A stretch of DNA of 64,000 nucleotides, taken from Sinorhizobium sp. A49 (GTDB taxonomy: Bacteria > Pseudomonadota > Alphaproteobacteria > Rhizobiales > Rhizobiaceae). Positions 10,793 through 19,788 of the stretch are shown here, piece by piece. The position numbers and the translations under genes are program-made. Under the pieces are notes generated by a model. The model had not been told where the DNA came from. It saw nothing but the letters and a program-made list of their open reading frames with translations, and ran no database searches. Within the stretch, counting starts at the first letter, position 1; every line of letters starts with the position of its first letter. The stretch lies in assembly GCF_002002725.1 (NCBI RefSeq), contig NZ_MUNW01000043.1, positions 62,001 through 126,000 on the forward strand. Reading direction: 5' to 3'.

Positions 10793-11416
10793 GTGACGTC
10801 CAGCGAAGTGAACGGCCGCTACCTGCGCATGCCCCATGTCGAAAGCGGCATGGTGGTCGGCCTGTTCGGCGGCTCGTTCAACCCGCCGCATGAGGGGCAT
10901 GTTCTGGTTGCCGAAACGGCGATCCAGCGCCTCGGCCTCAACCAGCTCTGGTGGATGGTCACGCCAGGAAACCCGCTGAAGAACCACAACAATCTGGCGC
11001 CGCTTGCCGACCGCATCGCCCTCAGCGAAAAGATCGCTCGGGATCCCCGCATCAAGGTGACCGCCTTCGAAAAGGCGCTGGGGCAGAGCTACACCGCCCG
11101 CACGCTTGCGATGGTCCAGGCGCGCAACCGCGATATTCGCTTCGTCTGGATCATGGGCGCCGACAACCTCAAGAGCTTTCACCGCTGGCAGAACTGGCAG
11201 AAGATTGCCCGCACCTTCCCGATCGCCGTCATCGATCGGCCGGGCTCGACGCTTGCCTATCTCTCCTCGCGCATGGCAAAGACCTTCGACTACGCCCGCA
11301 TCGACGAGGACGACGCCCGCCGCCTTGCTTTTCACCAGGCACCCGCCTGGACCTTTGTCCACGGGCCGCGCTCTTCCATGAGTTCGACGGCCCTTCGATC
11401 CGCCAGGACGGCGTGA
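10793..11416 (+). CDS. nadD: nicotinate-nucleotide adenylyltransferase
   Basis: Transfers AMP from ATP to nicotinate mononucleotide in NAD synthesis. The nucleotidyl transferase motif GLFGGSFNPPHEGH is present near residues 22-36, followed by LWWMVTPGNPLK and the second motif SSMSSTALR near the C-terminus. The GTG at 10793 gives 207 aa; the conserved domain begins about 20 residues in, so a later start at 10808 (GTG) or 10829 (ATG) is possible. It is packed against proA and continues the obgE-proBA run. Confidence 0.95.
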   Translation: MTSSEVNGRYLRMPHVESGMVVGLFGGSFNPPHEGHVLVAETAIQRLGLNQLWWMVTPGNPLKNHNNLAPLADRIALSEKIARDPRIKVTAFEKALGQSYTARTLAMVQARNRDIRFVWIMGADNLKSFHRWQNWQKIARTFPIAVIDRPGSTLAYLSSRMAKTFDYARIDEDDARRLAFHQAPAWTFVHGPRSSMSSTALRSARTA

Positions 11417-11460
11417 AATCGAATGATTCATTTCTCGCGTCTTGAAACCGTTCTGGTTTG

Positions 11461-11952
11461 ATGCCTACATTTACTGACGGTTCGAGCGAAACAGTCGAAT
11501 CGGAAGTGCCTGTTCTGTTCACTTGGAAAGGAAAGACCCTGACAACAGCACACGCCAAGGGATATGCGGCCTCCGCGTTCCCACGCAGCACGGGATCTAG
11601 CGACGAAGCCGCTGTCCGTGCGCTTAACCTGGTCCTCGAAAGCCTAGAGGACTCGAAGGCAGAAGATATCGTCACCATCAACATTGCCGGCAAGTCGGCG
11701 CTGGGAGACTTCATGGTCGTTGTCTCCGGGCGATCGAGCAGGCATGTCGCGGCGATTGCCGACCATCTGACCACGGATCTGAAGGACGAGGGCTTCGGCA
11801 ACGCCCGCGTCGAAGGTCTGGAGACAGGTGACTGGGTGCTGATCGATACCGGCGATGTGATCATTCACATCTTCAGGCCGGAAATCCGGGAGTTCTACAA
11901 CATCGAAAAGATGTGGGCGACACCGGAAATCGAGGACGGCACGCTGCATTGA
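11461..11952 (+). CDS. rsfS: ribosome silencing factor RsfS (start uncertain)
   Basis: The core from about residue 52 (LNLVLESLEDSKAEDIVTINIAGKSALGDFMVVVSGRSSRHV) matches RsfS/Iojap, which binds L14 and blocks subunit joining under starvation. DWVLIDTGDVIIHIF and YNIEKMW close the domain. The ATG at 11461 has no clear ribosome binding site, and the first 26 residues it adds look unlike the family. A GGAAAGGA site (11525-11532) lies seven bases before an in-frame CTG at 11539, giving 137 aa, and that may be the true start. rlmH follows, the usual pairing. Confidence 0.9.
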   Translation: MPTFTDGSSETVESEVPVLFTWKGKTLTTAHAKGYAASAFPRSTGSSDEAAVRALNLVLESLEDSKAEDIVTINIAGKSALGDFMVVVSGRSSRHVAAIADHLTTDLKDEGFGNARVEGLETGDWVLIDTGDVIIHIFRPEIREFYNIEKMWATPEIEDGTLH

Positions 11953-12216
11953 GACCGTCGGGTTCGTCGGACGTCTGAGCCGTCGCGCGAGCCGGTTGCG
12001 GTCATGCATGTTGGGAATATGGCTGTCATCGCCGAAACGGCGTTTCACAGCCGAGACGATTGTTGCGACTGATCGTAGCTGCAGCACCGCCCGTCTGGTA
12101 TGACGTGCAAAGGTCGCTGTCAGGCTCTAGAGCGCTGCATGATCTTCTCCTTGAATCGATCCCGATTTCAGGGGGTGTGCAACGCGCGGTCCAGCGCAGA
12201 CGGAGACGATTGGGTC

Positions 12217-12699
12217 ATGCGTATCGGACTTTTCGCAGTCGGCCGCCTCAAGGCGGGGCCGGAAAAGGACCTTGCGGCCCGCTATCTCGACCGTTTCGCC
12301 AAGGCCGGTCCGGCAATTGGTCTTGAGCTTTCCCGCGTGGTTGAAGTCAATGAAAGCCGCGCGTCCAATTCCGATACCCGCAAGCGCGACGAAGCAATCC
12401 AGCTTGAAAAAGCACTGTCCGAAGGCAGTCTGCTGGTATTGCTCGACGAACGTGGCAAGGCGCTCGATTCCGAAGGCTTTGCATCGCTGCTCGGCACCTT
12501 TCGCGACAGCGGCAAACGCGACCTGATGATCGCGATCGGCGGCGCCGACGGGCTCGACCCGAGCCTTCATTCGCGCGCCGACGCGGTACTCAATCTCGGC
12601 AAGATGACCTGGCCGCATCAACTGGTGCGTATTCTGATCGCCGAGCAGCTCTATCGCGCCGTGACCATCCTTTCCGGACATCCCTACCACCGTGTCTGA
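12217..12699 (+). CDS. rlmH: 23S rRNA (pseudouridine1915-N3)-methyltransferase
   Basis: A 160-aa SPOUT-class methyltransferase. MRIGLFAVGRLKAGPEKDL starts the family pattern; LLVLLDERGKALDSEGFA and MIAIGGADGLDP, then LGKMTWPHQLVRILIAEQLYRA with YHRV at the end, form the trefoil knot that binds S-adenosylmethionine. RlmH methylates Psi1915 in helix 69. The ATG at 12217 matches the family N-terminus; the frame is open upstream without a better start. It lies 264 bp after rsfS, so an own promoter is possible. Confidence 0.97.
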   Translation: MRIGLFAVGRLKAGPEKDLAARYLDRFAKAGPAIGLELSRVVEVNESRASNSDTRKRDEAIQLEKALSEGSLLVLLDERGKALDSEGFASLLGTFRDSGKRDLMIAIGGADGLDPSLHSRADAVLNLGKMTWPHQLVRILIAEQLYRAVTILSGHPYHRV

Positions 12700-12893
12700 A
12701 ACGCAGGATCACGCCGGCGATAACGAGAATATGTGTTGGTTGCATGCGCCAAATCAGACTAGGCTTTTTGAGAAGAGCGTGGCACGCCCGGCAAACGCTC
12801 AGAGACATTGAAACTGCGCATGACGCTTTCCGTTACGAGGTTCCGGCTCGCGGACATAGGCGCAGGTATTTCCGGCTGGACGCCCAGGGACAA

Positions 12894-14327
12894 ATGACGC
12901 GCCGAAGCATGATGAGCGCTTTCGAAAAGGTCGGTGGCGATGCATGGCGGCCCGCCCGCACTGCGGCGCTGCTGGCGCTTGGGCTTGCCGTAGCACTTCC
13001 CGCTTCCGCACAGGATGCCCCGGCGACGCCTGGCGCGTCGGGCGCCGATCAGCAACAGGGGCCGCCCGATCCGGCAGCGAACCTGACGCTTCGTCGCGAC
13101 AGCACCCGCAGCGAACTCGATGCGCTGTCGAAAACGATCACGCTGTCGCAGGAGCGCGCCGACGAGCTGGCGGCAACCATTGCCGAGATCGACAAGAGCA
13201 ATGAGGCGCTGCGCAGCGCCATCGTCGATTCCGCCAAAAAACGGCAGGATCTGGAGCAGCAGATCGTCGATGGCGAAAAGAAGCTGAGCGACCTGCGCAC
13301 CAAGGAAGACACGGTGCGCCGCTCGTTGCGCGCCCGGCGCGGCGTGCTGGCGGAAGTTCTCGCAGCACTTCAGCGCATGGGCCGCAATCCGCCGCCAGCG
13401 ATCCTGGTGACGCCCGAGGATGCACTCGGCTCCGTTCGCAGCGCCATTCTGCTCGGAGCCGTCGTGCCCGGCATTCGCGAGGAAACCGACAACCTCGTTG
13501 CCGACCTGAAGGCGCTCGCCGATATCAGAGCCGGCATCGGCAAGCAGCGCGAAGAGCTGACGGCAGCGATGACGGCCAATGTCGAGGAAGAGCGTCGCAT
13601 GTCGATGCTCGTCGCTGAAAAGGAAAAGCTGCGCCAGAAGAGTGCGGCCGAACTTGCCGCCGAGCAGCGAAAAGCCCAGGAACTGGCCTCCCAGGCGACC
13701 AATCTCGAAGGCCTCATCGGTTCGCTCGAAAACGAAATCGCCTCGGTGCGCGACGCGGCGGCCGCTGCCCGCGCCCAGGAGGAAGAGCGCCTGCGCATGA
13801 GCGAGGCCGAGCGCGAAGCGGCGCGCGAGCTGGCGCGAAGCGCCGTGCCCGACAAAAACCGCATTGCGCCAGCATACGTCTTCTCGGAGCTGAGGAATAA
13901 GCTTGCCTATCCGGCCGCGGGATCGCTTTTGCGAAAGTTCGGTGATGCCGATGGTACAGGGCACTCCCTGCAAGGGATCATGTTGGAAACCAACCCCGGC
14001 GCGCTGGTGACTGCGCCGTCAGATGGCTGGATCGTCTATGCAGGCAATTTCCGCAGTTATGGGCAGATGATCATTCTCAATCCGGGCGACGGTTACCATG
14101 TGGTGCTGTCGGGCATGGAGACGGTGAGCGTGCAGACCGGTCAATTTGTCGTGGCGGGAGAACCGCTTGCGACAATGGGTGAAAAAAGAGTCGCAAGTGC
14201 TGCGGCCTTGGCGCTGGAAACGGACCGGCCGACGCTTTACATTGAATTCCGAAAAGACGGAAAACCGGTTGATTCCCGACCGTGGTGGACCGCAGCTGAG
14301 GTTGGAAAGGCGCGAAATGATACGTAG
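12894..14327 (+). CDS. EnvC-like murein hydrolase activator (degenerate M23)
   Basis: A 477-aa exported protein: signal peptide to about residue 39 (ALLALGLAVALPASA then QDAP), long coiled coils with heptad Leu/Ala from about 60 to 320, and a C-terminal LytM/M23 domain (about 365-470). The zinc ligands of active M23 peptidases are missing: the HxxxD position reads LQGIMLE and the HxH position reads HVVLSGM. This is the pattern of EnvC, which activates amidases during septum splitting rather than cutting murein itself. The ATG at 12894 has AGGGA upstream. The gene overlaps ctpA by 11 bp. Confidence 0.88.
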   Translation: MTRRSMMSAFEKVGGDAWRPARTAALLALGLAVALPASAQDAPATPGASGADQQQGPPDPAANLTLRRDSTRSELDALSKTITLSQERADELAATIAEIDKSNEALRSAIVDSAKKRQDLEQQIVDGEKKLSDLRTKEDTVRRSLRARRGVLAEVLAALQRMGRNPPPAILVTPEDALGSVRSAILLGAVVPGIREETDNLVADLKALADIRAGIGKQREELTAAMTANVEEERRMSMLVAEKEKLRQKSAAELAAEQRKAQELASQATNLEGLIGSLENEIASVRDAAAAARAQEEERLRMSEAEREAARELARSAVPDKNRIAPAYVFSELRNKLAYPAAGSLLRKFGDADGTGHSLQGIMLETNPGALVTAPSDGWIVYAGNFRSYGQMIILNPGDGYHVVLSGMETVSVQTGQFVVAGEPLATMGEKRVASAAALALETDRPTLYIEFRKDGKPVDSRPWWTAAEVGKARNDT

Positions 14328-15639
14328 GGCTTCACTTGTTCTGGTCGGGGCGCTGATGGGTGCAACCGCTATGGGCGTCGTTTATTCGGCTGTCGTTCCA
14401 GCTGTTGCGGCCAATACCTCGACTTATCGCGAGCTGGCGATCTTTGGCGACGTGTTCGAGCGTGTACGCGCGCAGTACGTCACCCCTCCGCAGGATGACA
14501 AGCTGATCGAGAATGCCATCAACGGCATGCTCTCGTCGCTTGATCCGCATTCGAGCTACATGAACTCGACAGACGCCGAGGACATGCGCACCCAGACCCG
14601 TGGCGAATTCGGCGGCCTCGGCATCGAAGTGACGATGGAAGACGACCTCGTCAAGGTGACGAGCCCGATCGACGACACGCCGGCGGCCCGCGCCGGTGTT
14701 CTCGCCGGCGACTTCATTTCCAAGATCGATGGCCAGGACGTTCGTGGCCTGAAGCTTGAGGATGCGGTCGAAAAGATGCGTGGCGCCGTCGGCACCCCGA
14801 TCAAGTTGACGATCCTGCGAAAGGGCGCCGACAAGCCGATCGAACTGTCGATCGTGCGTGACGTGATCGCTGTTCGCGCCGTCAAGTTCCGCACTGAAGG
14901 CGACGTCGGCTATCTCCGGGTGATCTCGTTCACCGAGAAGACCTACGACGACCTGAAGAAGGGCATCGAGAAGATCAAGTCCGAAGTGCCGGCCGACAAG
15001 CTCAAGGGCTATGTGCTTGACCTGCGCCTTAACCCGGGCGGCCTTCTCGATCAGGCGATCAACGTGTCGGATGCTTTCCTGGAGCGTGGCGAGGTCGTGT
15101 CGACCCGTGGTCGCAATCCGGACGAGACCCGCCGCTTCAACGCCACACCTGGCGATCTGACCGACGGCAAGCCGGTGGTCGTTCTCGTCAACGGCGGCTC
15201 GGCCTCCGCATCGGAAATCGTTGCCGGCGCCCTGCAGGATCTGAAGCGCGCGACCGTGCTCGGCACGCGTTCCTTCGGCAAGGGCTCCGTGCAGACGATC
15301 ATTCCGCTCGGCGAAGCAGGCGCTCTGCGCCTGACGACGGCGCTCTACTACACGCCGTCGGGCAAATCGATCCAGGGTACGGGCATCACGCCCGACATCA
15401 AGGTCGAACAGCCGCTGCCGCCGGAACTGCTCGGCAAGGTCGAAGCCCAGGGCGAATCCGATCTGCGTGGCCATATCCAGGGTCAGAGCGAAACCGACGA
15501 AGGTTCCGGCTCGGTCGCCTACGTGCCGCCGGAGACCAAGGACGACCTACAGCTCAACTACGCGCTTGATCTGTTGCGCGGCAAGAAGAGCGATCCGTCC
15601 TTCCCGGCAAGCCCGGAACAGGCCGAACTCAAGAAGTAA
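14317..15639 (+). CDS. ctpA: C-terminal processing S41 peptidase
   Basis: A 440-aa periplasmic protease with an N-terminal signal or anchor (SLVLVGALMGATAMGVVYSAV), a PDZ domain (about 95-180, GGLGIEVTMEDDLVKV and AGVLAGDFISKIDG) and the S41 catalytic core: nucleophile Ser in NGGSASASEIVAG (about 297) and Lys in FGKGSVQTI (about 322). It cleaves C-terminal tails of envelope proteins. It is coupled to the EnvC-like activator by an 11-bp overlap with GGAAAGG as ribosome binding site. In other bacteria such pairs act together in murein hydrolase control. Confidence 0.96.
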   Translation: MIRRASLVLVGALMGATAMGVVYSAVVPAVAANTSTYRELAIFGDVFERVRAQYVTPPQDDKLIENAINGMLSSLDPHSSYMNSTDAEDMRTQTRGEFGGLGIEVTMEDDLVKVTSPIDDTPAARAGVLAGDFISKIDGQDVRGLKLEDAVEKMRGAVGTPIKLTILRKGADKPIELSIVRDVIAVRAVKFRTEGDVGYLRVISFTEKTYDDLKKGIEKIKSEVPADKLKGYVLDLRLNPGGLLDQAINVSDAFLERGEVVSTRGRNPDETRRFNATPGDLTDGKPVVVLVNGGSASASEIVAGALQDLKRATVLGTRSFGKGSVQTIIPLGEAGALRLTTALYYTPSGKSIQGTGITPDIKVEQPLPPELLGKVEAQGESDLRGHIQGQSETDEGSGSVAYVPPETKDDLQLNYALDLLRGKKSDPSFPASPEQAELKK

Positions 15640-15646
15640 GCCATTG

Positions 15647-15676
15647 AAGGCGCCGGGCTGGTCAACCCGGCGCCTT
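15647..15676 (+). terminator. hairpin after ctpA
   Basis: Arms AAGGCGCCGGG (15647-15657) and CCCGGCGCCTT (15666-15676), loop of 8 nt, followed by TATA rather than a long T run. It lies 7 bp after the ctpA stop and may be a partial terminator. Confidence 0.65.
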
Positions 15677-15776
15677 TATACTATGTGGGCAGCAGGTGCT
15701 GCCGGAAACCGCTGATTCTCTCAAAGACGGCGCATCCTCACCCGGCAACTCTCCTTCAGGTCGACCGAGGCTCCGT

Positions 15777-16994
15777 TTGGGAACAGATCTCAATGCCCCC
15801 CTTGGCCAGAACCGCCGGGTTAAACCTGCGCCAAAACGCGACCGCCGTCGCCTTCTCGGCTACTCCCTCGTCGGCCTCTTCGCTGTTTCCATTGTCAGCC
15901 TCTCCGCCTGGAACGCCATATCCCCCGATGGATTGCGCCGGCAGACCTCGGCGCCGATCGAGGCTGGGCAGGAGCCGCTGCAAACGGCAGGCAAGACGCC
16001 CAATGCGACAAGCGGCCAGGCATCGAACACGAGCGGCGGCACGCTGAAGCCGGGTACCGCCTTCTCCGGCGCCCATGTCGAGGAAACCCTGACCAACGAC
16101 GGCACCACCGTCACCAAGTTCACGCCCCGCCAGCGCGACGGCAGCGGGCCCGCATTGATCAATGTCGGCTCGATCCGCGGCCAGGACCCGCGCATGGCTG
16201 CCCTTCCGAACGACGACCTGCTGGAAGACAGTGCCGAGGGCCGCCTGCCGACCACCGGCGCCGACGGACTGCGGCCGATGGATCAATATGCCCGCCCCTG
16301 GTCGGGCGCGCGCGGCACCCGCATCGCCCTTGTGGTCGGCGGCCTTGGGCTCAGCCAGACCGGTACGCAGAAGGCGATCCGCGACCTGCCGCCGGACGTG
16401 ACACTCGCCTTTGCCGCCGCCGGTAACAGCCTGCAGCGCTGGATGCAGGAGGCGCGGCGCAGCGGTCATGAGGTCCTGCTGCAAATTCCGATGGAGCCGT
16501 TCGACTATCCCGACAACGATCCGGGACCGAATGCGCTTCGCATCTCGCTCGGCGCAACGAAGAACATCGCGGCGCTGCATAAAAGCATGGCGCAGATCAC
16601 CAACTATACCGGCATCATGAACTATCTCGGCGGGCGTTTTCTCTCCGATGCCGATGCGCTCGAGCCGGTGATGCGCGATCTTGGCAAGCGTGGCGTGCTC
16701 TTCCTCGACGACGGGACCTCGGCACAATCGCTGTCCGGCAAGCTCGCCGACGCCTTCGATGTTCCGCACGGCTTTGCCGACATGACGGTCGACAGCGAAC
16801 TCAGCCGCAACGCCATCCTGAAGAAACTCGATGAACTGGAGCGCATCGCGCGGCGCAATGGCACGGCTATCGGCGTTGCCTCGGCCTTCGACGAAAGCGT
16901 CGCTGCGATAGCACAATGGGCGGGCGAAGCTCAGGGGCGCGGCATCGAGATCGTCGGCGTCTCGGCGCTCGTCAAGGATCCGCAGCAGAGATAG
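15777..16994 (+). CDS. divergent polysaccharide deacetylase family protein (YibQ type)
   Basis: A membrane-anchored protein: LGTDLNAPLGQNRRVKP at the N-terminus, one transmembrane helix at about 29-47 (LLGYSLVGLFAVSIVSLSAW), a low-complexity linker, and a divergent deacetylase domain (about 185-400) with RIALVVGGLGLSQTGTQ, LLQIPMEPFDYPDNDPGP and GGRFLSDADAL. The role in the envelope is unknown; in several bacteria it neighbours ctpA and envC, as here. I prefer the TTG at 15777 (GAGG six bases upstream); a GTG at 15696 would add 27 residues of unfamiliar sequence. Confidence 0.85.
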   Translation: MGTDLNAPLGQNRRVKPAPKRDRRRLLGYSLVGLFAVSIVSLSAWNAISPDGLRRQTSAPIEAGQEPLQTAGKTPNATSGQASNTSGGTLKPGTAFSGAHVEETLTNDGTTVTKFTPRQRDGSGPALINVGSIRGQDPRMAALPNDDLLEDSAEGRLPTTGADGLRPMDQYARPWSGARGTRIALVVGGLGLSQTGTQKAIRDLPPDVTLAFAAAGNSLQRWMQEARRSGHEVLLQIPMEPFDYPDNDPGPNALRISLGATKNIAALHKSMAQITNYTGIMNYLGGRFLSDADALEPVMRDLGKRGVLFLDDGTSAQSLSGKLADAFDVPHGFADMTVDSELSRNAILKKLDELERIARRNGTAIGVASAFDESVAAIAQWAGEAQGRGIEIVGVSALVKDPQQR

Positions 16995-17264
16995 GTCAAA
17001 CGTTCGTTCGGTGTCACGTTGGGCATCAGGCGCGAGCGAACGGCCTGGATCGGACCTCGCCGCCCGGGAGGCACGCTGCCGCCAAACGTGCTGCAACGTT
17101 CTCTACGCCTGACAGGTAGATTGCTGCGCCTCGGACGAACCGCACGAAATCGTTGCGGATCCGGAAGATGGATGCGATGAGACATCGCGACGGTTCGAAC
17201 AATTCGGGGCGGCGCCCGTGTGATCAGGCAGTGCATGACACCTTGTGCCGGGAGAGGACAGCGG

Positions 17265-17792
17265 ATGAGCAAACACAATGACAAGCCCCTGCGGCCGGGA
17301 GACCTGCCCTATCGCCCCTGCGTCGGCGTCATGGTGCTGAACCGCGCCGGCCTCGTGTGGGCCGGCCACCGGATTGCCGTCGGCAACTCCGAATATGACG
17401 GCTCGCCGCAGCAATGGCAGATGCCGCAGGGCGGCATCGACAAGGGTGAGGATCCGCTGAAAGCCGCCTATCGCGAGCTTTATGAAGAGACCGGCATGCG
17501 CACGGTCTCGCTGCTCGCAGAAGCGCCGGGCTGGATCAACTATGACCTGCCATCGCACCTGATCGGCATCGGTCTCAAGGGCAAGTTTCGCGGCCAGACG
17601 CAGCGTTGGTATGCCTTCCGCTTCGAGGGCGACGAAAACGAGATCGCCATCAACCCGCCGCCCGGCGGACACGAGCCGGAATTCGACGCCTGGGACTGGA
17701 AGCCGATGCGCGACCTGCCTGGCATGATCGTGCCTTTCAAGCGCAAGGTCTATGAAGAGGTCGTTTCCGCCTTCGCCCATCTGGCAGCGTAA
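17265..17792 (+). CDS. rppH: RNA pyrophosphohydrolase (NUDIX)
   Basis: A 175-aa NUDIX hydrolase that removes pyrophosphate from mRNA 5' ends and so starts RNase E-dependent decay. [19 protein letters not shown] and [21 protein letters not shown], then LYEETGM, form the NUDIX box; QRWYAFRF and AWDWKPM are typical of RppH (IalA). The ATG at 17265 has GGAGAGG eleven bases upstream. The second half of the gene has been copied just downstream as a broken fragment (17827-18087). Confidence 0.95.
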   Translation: MSKHNDKPLRPGDLPYRPCVGVMVLNRAGLVWAGHRIAVGNSEYDGSPQQWQMPQGGIDKGEDPLKAAYRELYEETGMRTVSLLAEAPGWINYDLPSHLIGIGLKGKFRGQTQRWYAFRFEGDENEIAINPPPGGHEPEFDAWDWKPMRDLPGMIVPFKRKVYEEVVSAFAHLAA

Positions 17793-17826
17793 CGACGCCT
17801 TTCTCAACCGGGGCCGAGTCTGCGTC

Positions 17827-18087
17827 GACATCAACCGCACCCGATCGGCATCGACCTCGAGGGCAAGTTTCGTGGCCAGACGCAGCGCTTATGTCTTCCG
17901 CTCCGCGGGCGACGTGAACGGGATCGCCATCAACCCGCCTCCGGGCGCCCACGAGGCGGAATTCGACGTCTGGGACGTGGAAGCCCATGCAAAGCCTGCC
18001 TGGCACAAGTCTGCCTGGCACAAGCGTGCCGTTCAAGCGCAAGGTCTATGAAGAGGTCGTTTCCGACTTCACCCATCTGCACCGTAA
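17827..18087 (+). pseudogene. decayed partial duplication of the 3' half of rppH
   Basis: The stretch aligns to rppH from about 17541 to its stop. Shared blocks include GGGCAAGTTTCG, CCAGACGCAGCG, ATCGCCATCAACCCGCC, GGAATTCGACG and the nearly unchanged end GTTCAAGCGCAAGGTCTATG. A 2-bp deletion near 17886 shifts the frame and a 15-bp internal duplication (17996-18025) is present. The copy ends at the equivalent stop TAA (18085-18087). Even the bases after the stop (GGGCCGAGTCTGC versus GGGCCGGGTCTGC) match, so the duplicated unit ran past the gene end. It lacks the NUDIX box and a start. Confidence 0.85.
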
Positions 18088-18623
18088 CTACCATGCTCGA
18101 CCTGGGCCGGGTCTGCACTGGAGGTAGCAGTCTGCGCTGATCGACCTCTCGCTTGGGGCCATTCGGCAACGGGCACACAACAAAGCGATGCTCCGGCATG
18201 GTTCGCAGCGTACAGGTTGCCATGGGGCCGCGCGCAGCCGGCGCTTTGGGCCTCGCGATTGTGGCGGCAACCCTCACCGACCGCCTGGTTCCGGTTGAGG
18301 TTTTACCCTGTCTGACTGCAACGCCGCTCAGGGGCCAACGCCGATATCTGGCGGGCTGGCACCGAGCCGCTGCCGGTCGGCCCTAAACCAAGCGGGTACA
18401 GAGCGCATTGCCGTTTGAACACGCATGGACAAATGCGCTCAAGCTGAGGCTTCGCGGATCCCGACCGAGTTCTTTGAGGGGCTGCCATGCCGGCGAACCG
18501 TCGGCCTGAGCGTCCATTCTTTAAGCGCAGCCAGGCAACGGGGCGTCATGGATCGTCTTGGCCCTAAAACCAGAAAGCCGCCGAGGTCATCGGCGGCTTT
18601 GTCGTGTGAATGGTGCGAGATAC
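18088..18623. other. 536-bp region with no recognised gene
   Basis: No ORF with start, ribosome binding site and protein-like composition. The first 40 bp continue the rppH duplication. The last part holds the bfr terminator (18574-18600). The remainder is GC-rich without clear structure. Confidence 0.5.
18574..18600 (-). terminator. terminator of bfr
   Basis: Arms AAAGCCGCCGA (18574-18584) and TCGGCGGCTTT (18590-18600) with a 5-nt loop. On the minus strand the stem ends in TTT, 24 bp after the bfr stop. Confidence 0.75.
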
Positions 18624-19115
18624 TCAGTCGATTTCGGCTTCGTTGGCCGGTGCGGCGTTCAGCTGGCCGTACTTCTCTTCGCCGATCTTTTCCAGCAGCT
18701 CGAGCTGGGTTTCGAGGAAGTCGATATGGCCTTCCTCATCGGCAAGCAGTTCTTCGAACAGCTTCATGGAGACGTAGTCTCCGGCCTCATGACAGATGTC
18801 GCGGGATTTCTTGTACGCCGTGCGGGCGTCGTATTCGCCGGCAAGATCGGCCTTCAGCACTTCCTTGACGTTCTGGCCGATGCGCAGCGGACCGACCGTC
18901 TGCAGGTTCGGATGACCTTCGAGGAAGATGATGCGCGCGACGAGCTTGTCGGCGTGGTGCATCTCTTCGATCGACTCGGCGCGTTCCTTCTTGGCAAGGA
19001 GCGTGTAGCCCCAATCTTCGAGAAGACGGAAATGCAGCCAGTACTGGTTGACGGCACCGAGTTCGAGATAGAGCGCTTCGTTAAGCTGCTCGATGACCTT
19101 TTTGTCGCCTTTCAA
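18624..19115 (-). CDS. bfr: bacterioferritin
   Basis: Iron-storage ferritin forming a 24-mer with heme between subunits. All key residues match standard numbering when the TTG at 19115 is taken as residue 1: Glu18, Glu51 and His54 at the di-iron site, and the heme ligand Met52 within EEMHHADKL. The 163-aa length is normal. TTG is favoured because GGAGGG lies seven bases upstream and no ATG is close to the conserved [14 protein letters not shown]. The start overlaps the end of the upstream bfd-like gene by 35 bp, indicating one operon. Confidence 0.95.
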   Translation of the reverse strand: MKGDKKVIEQLNEALYLELGAVNQYWLHFRLLEDWGYTLLAKKERAESIEEMHHADKLVARIIFLEGHPNLQTVGPLRIGQNVKEVLKADLAGEYDARTAYKKSRDICHEAGDYVSMKLFEELLADEEGHIDFLETQLELLEKIGEEKYGQLNAAPANEAEID

Positions 19116-19392
19116 TGTCCGCCCTCCGGTTGTCTTCATGGAATTGTTTGAGGCGGGCCATGAAATCAAATATCTCGACATCCGTCGAGTCGCGACGGCC
19201 GTGATATTGCTCGGTGGTGCGGATGATGATGTCGACGACATTGGGGAAACAACCGCAGCAGCGGCCACGTTTCTCCATCGCGTGGTAGACCTTCGCCGGC
19301 ACGATCAGCTGCCAACAGTCCTCATCGAGGAGGGCTACGATCGTATCTTCGATGTCTTTTTCCGTGATGAAATTGCAGCTGCAAACCAGCAT
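19081..19392 (-). CDS. bfd: bacterioferritin-associated ferredoxin, (2Fe-2S)-binding
   Basis: The ATG at 19392 gives [19 protein letters not shown]. The cysteine pattern CxC (residues 4 and 6) with a later CxxC in GRCCGCFPN is the BFD-like [2Fe-2S] signature. In other bacteria Bfd reduces heme in bacterioferritin to release iron, which fits the downstream bfr gene. The protein is longer (103 aa) than E. coli Bfd (64 aa) because of a charged C-terminal tail ending [10 protein letters not shown] probable Irr box lies about 100 bp upstream. Confidence 0.92.
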   Translation of the reverse strand: MLVCSCNFITEKDIEDTIVALLDEDCWQLIVPAKVYHAMEKRGRCCGCFPNVVDIIIRTTEQYHGRRDSTDVEIFDFMARLKQFHEDNRRADIERRQKGHRAA

Positions 19393-19492
19393 GTCGTCTT
19401 GCCTGTGATACGCAACGTCCTGAATTCGCTCATAAAGCAAAAGAGGATATTTATTGTCAACAAAAAACTCCGCGAGCGCAAGTTGCAGGCCG

Positions 19493-19509
19493 ATTAGAAC
19501 GAATCTAAA
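19493..19509 (-). promoter_or_regulatory. probable Irr box (ICE) upstream of bfd-bfr
   Basis: The 17-mer ATTAGAACGAATCTAAA matches the rhizobial iron-control element TTTAGAA-N3-TTCTAAA at 12 of 14 defined positions. It lies about 100 bp before the bfd start. Irr is known to regulate iron and heme genes in Rhizobiales, and bacterioferritin genes are among predicted targets. Binding here is inference. Confidence 0.65.
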
Positions 19510-19788
19510 CATGACGGAAAACATCGTATTTTCATAATATTAGCTCTGCACCAATGACCTTTCCGGCTGTGGATTTCTATGCGCCGCCGCCGGAAGGCTG
19601 CGACATTTTTACGCATCCGCCAGGCGGCGCGTCCGGCCCGACGATCGGTATCAGGGTTCAGCGCTGAAAATGCGTCTTGAACACAGCTGTCATCCCCTGG
19701 CTTGCCAAGCCCTTTGTCCTACGCGCAGTTTCACGCAAGAGCCGCTGCCGGTTGCGTGCATGGTTCGAACCGAACCCATACCCCTGTG

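Noticed and set aside
15756-17096. 446-aa minus-strand frame
   Set aside because: Antisense to the deacetylase-family gene; no recognisable domain.
17103-17840. 245-aa minus-strand frame across rppH
   Set aside because: Shadow of rppH; the plus strand has the NUDIX box.
18153-18386. 77-aa plus-strand ORF between the rppH fragment and bfr
   Set aside because: No ribosome binding site and composition unlike coding DNA.
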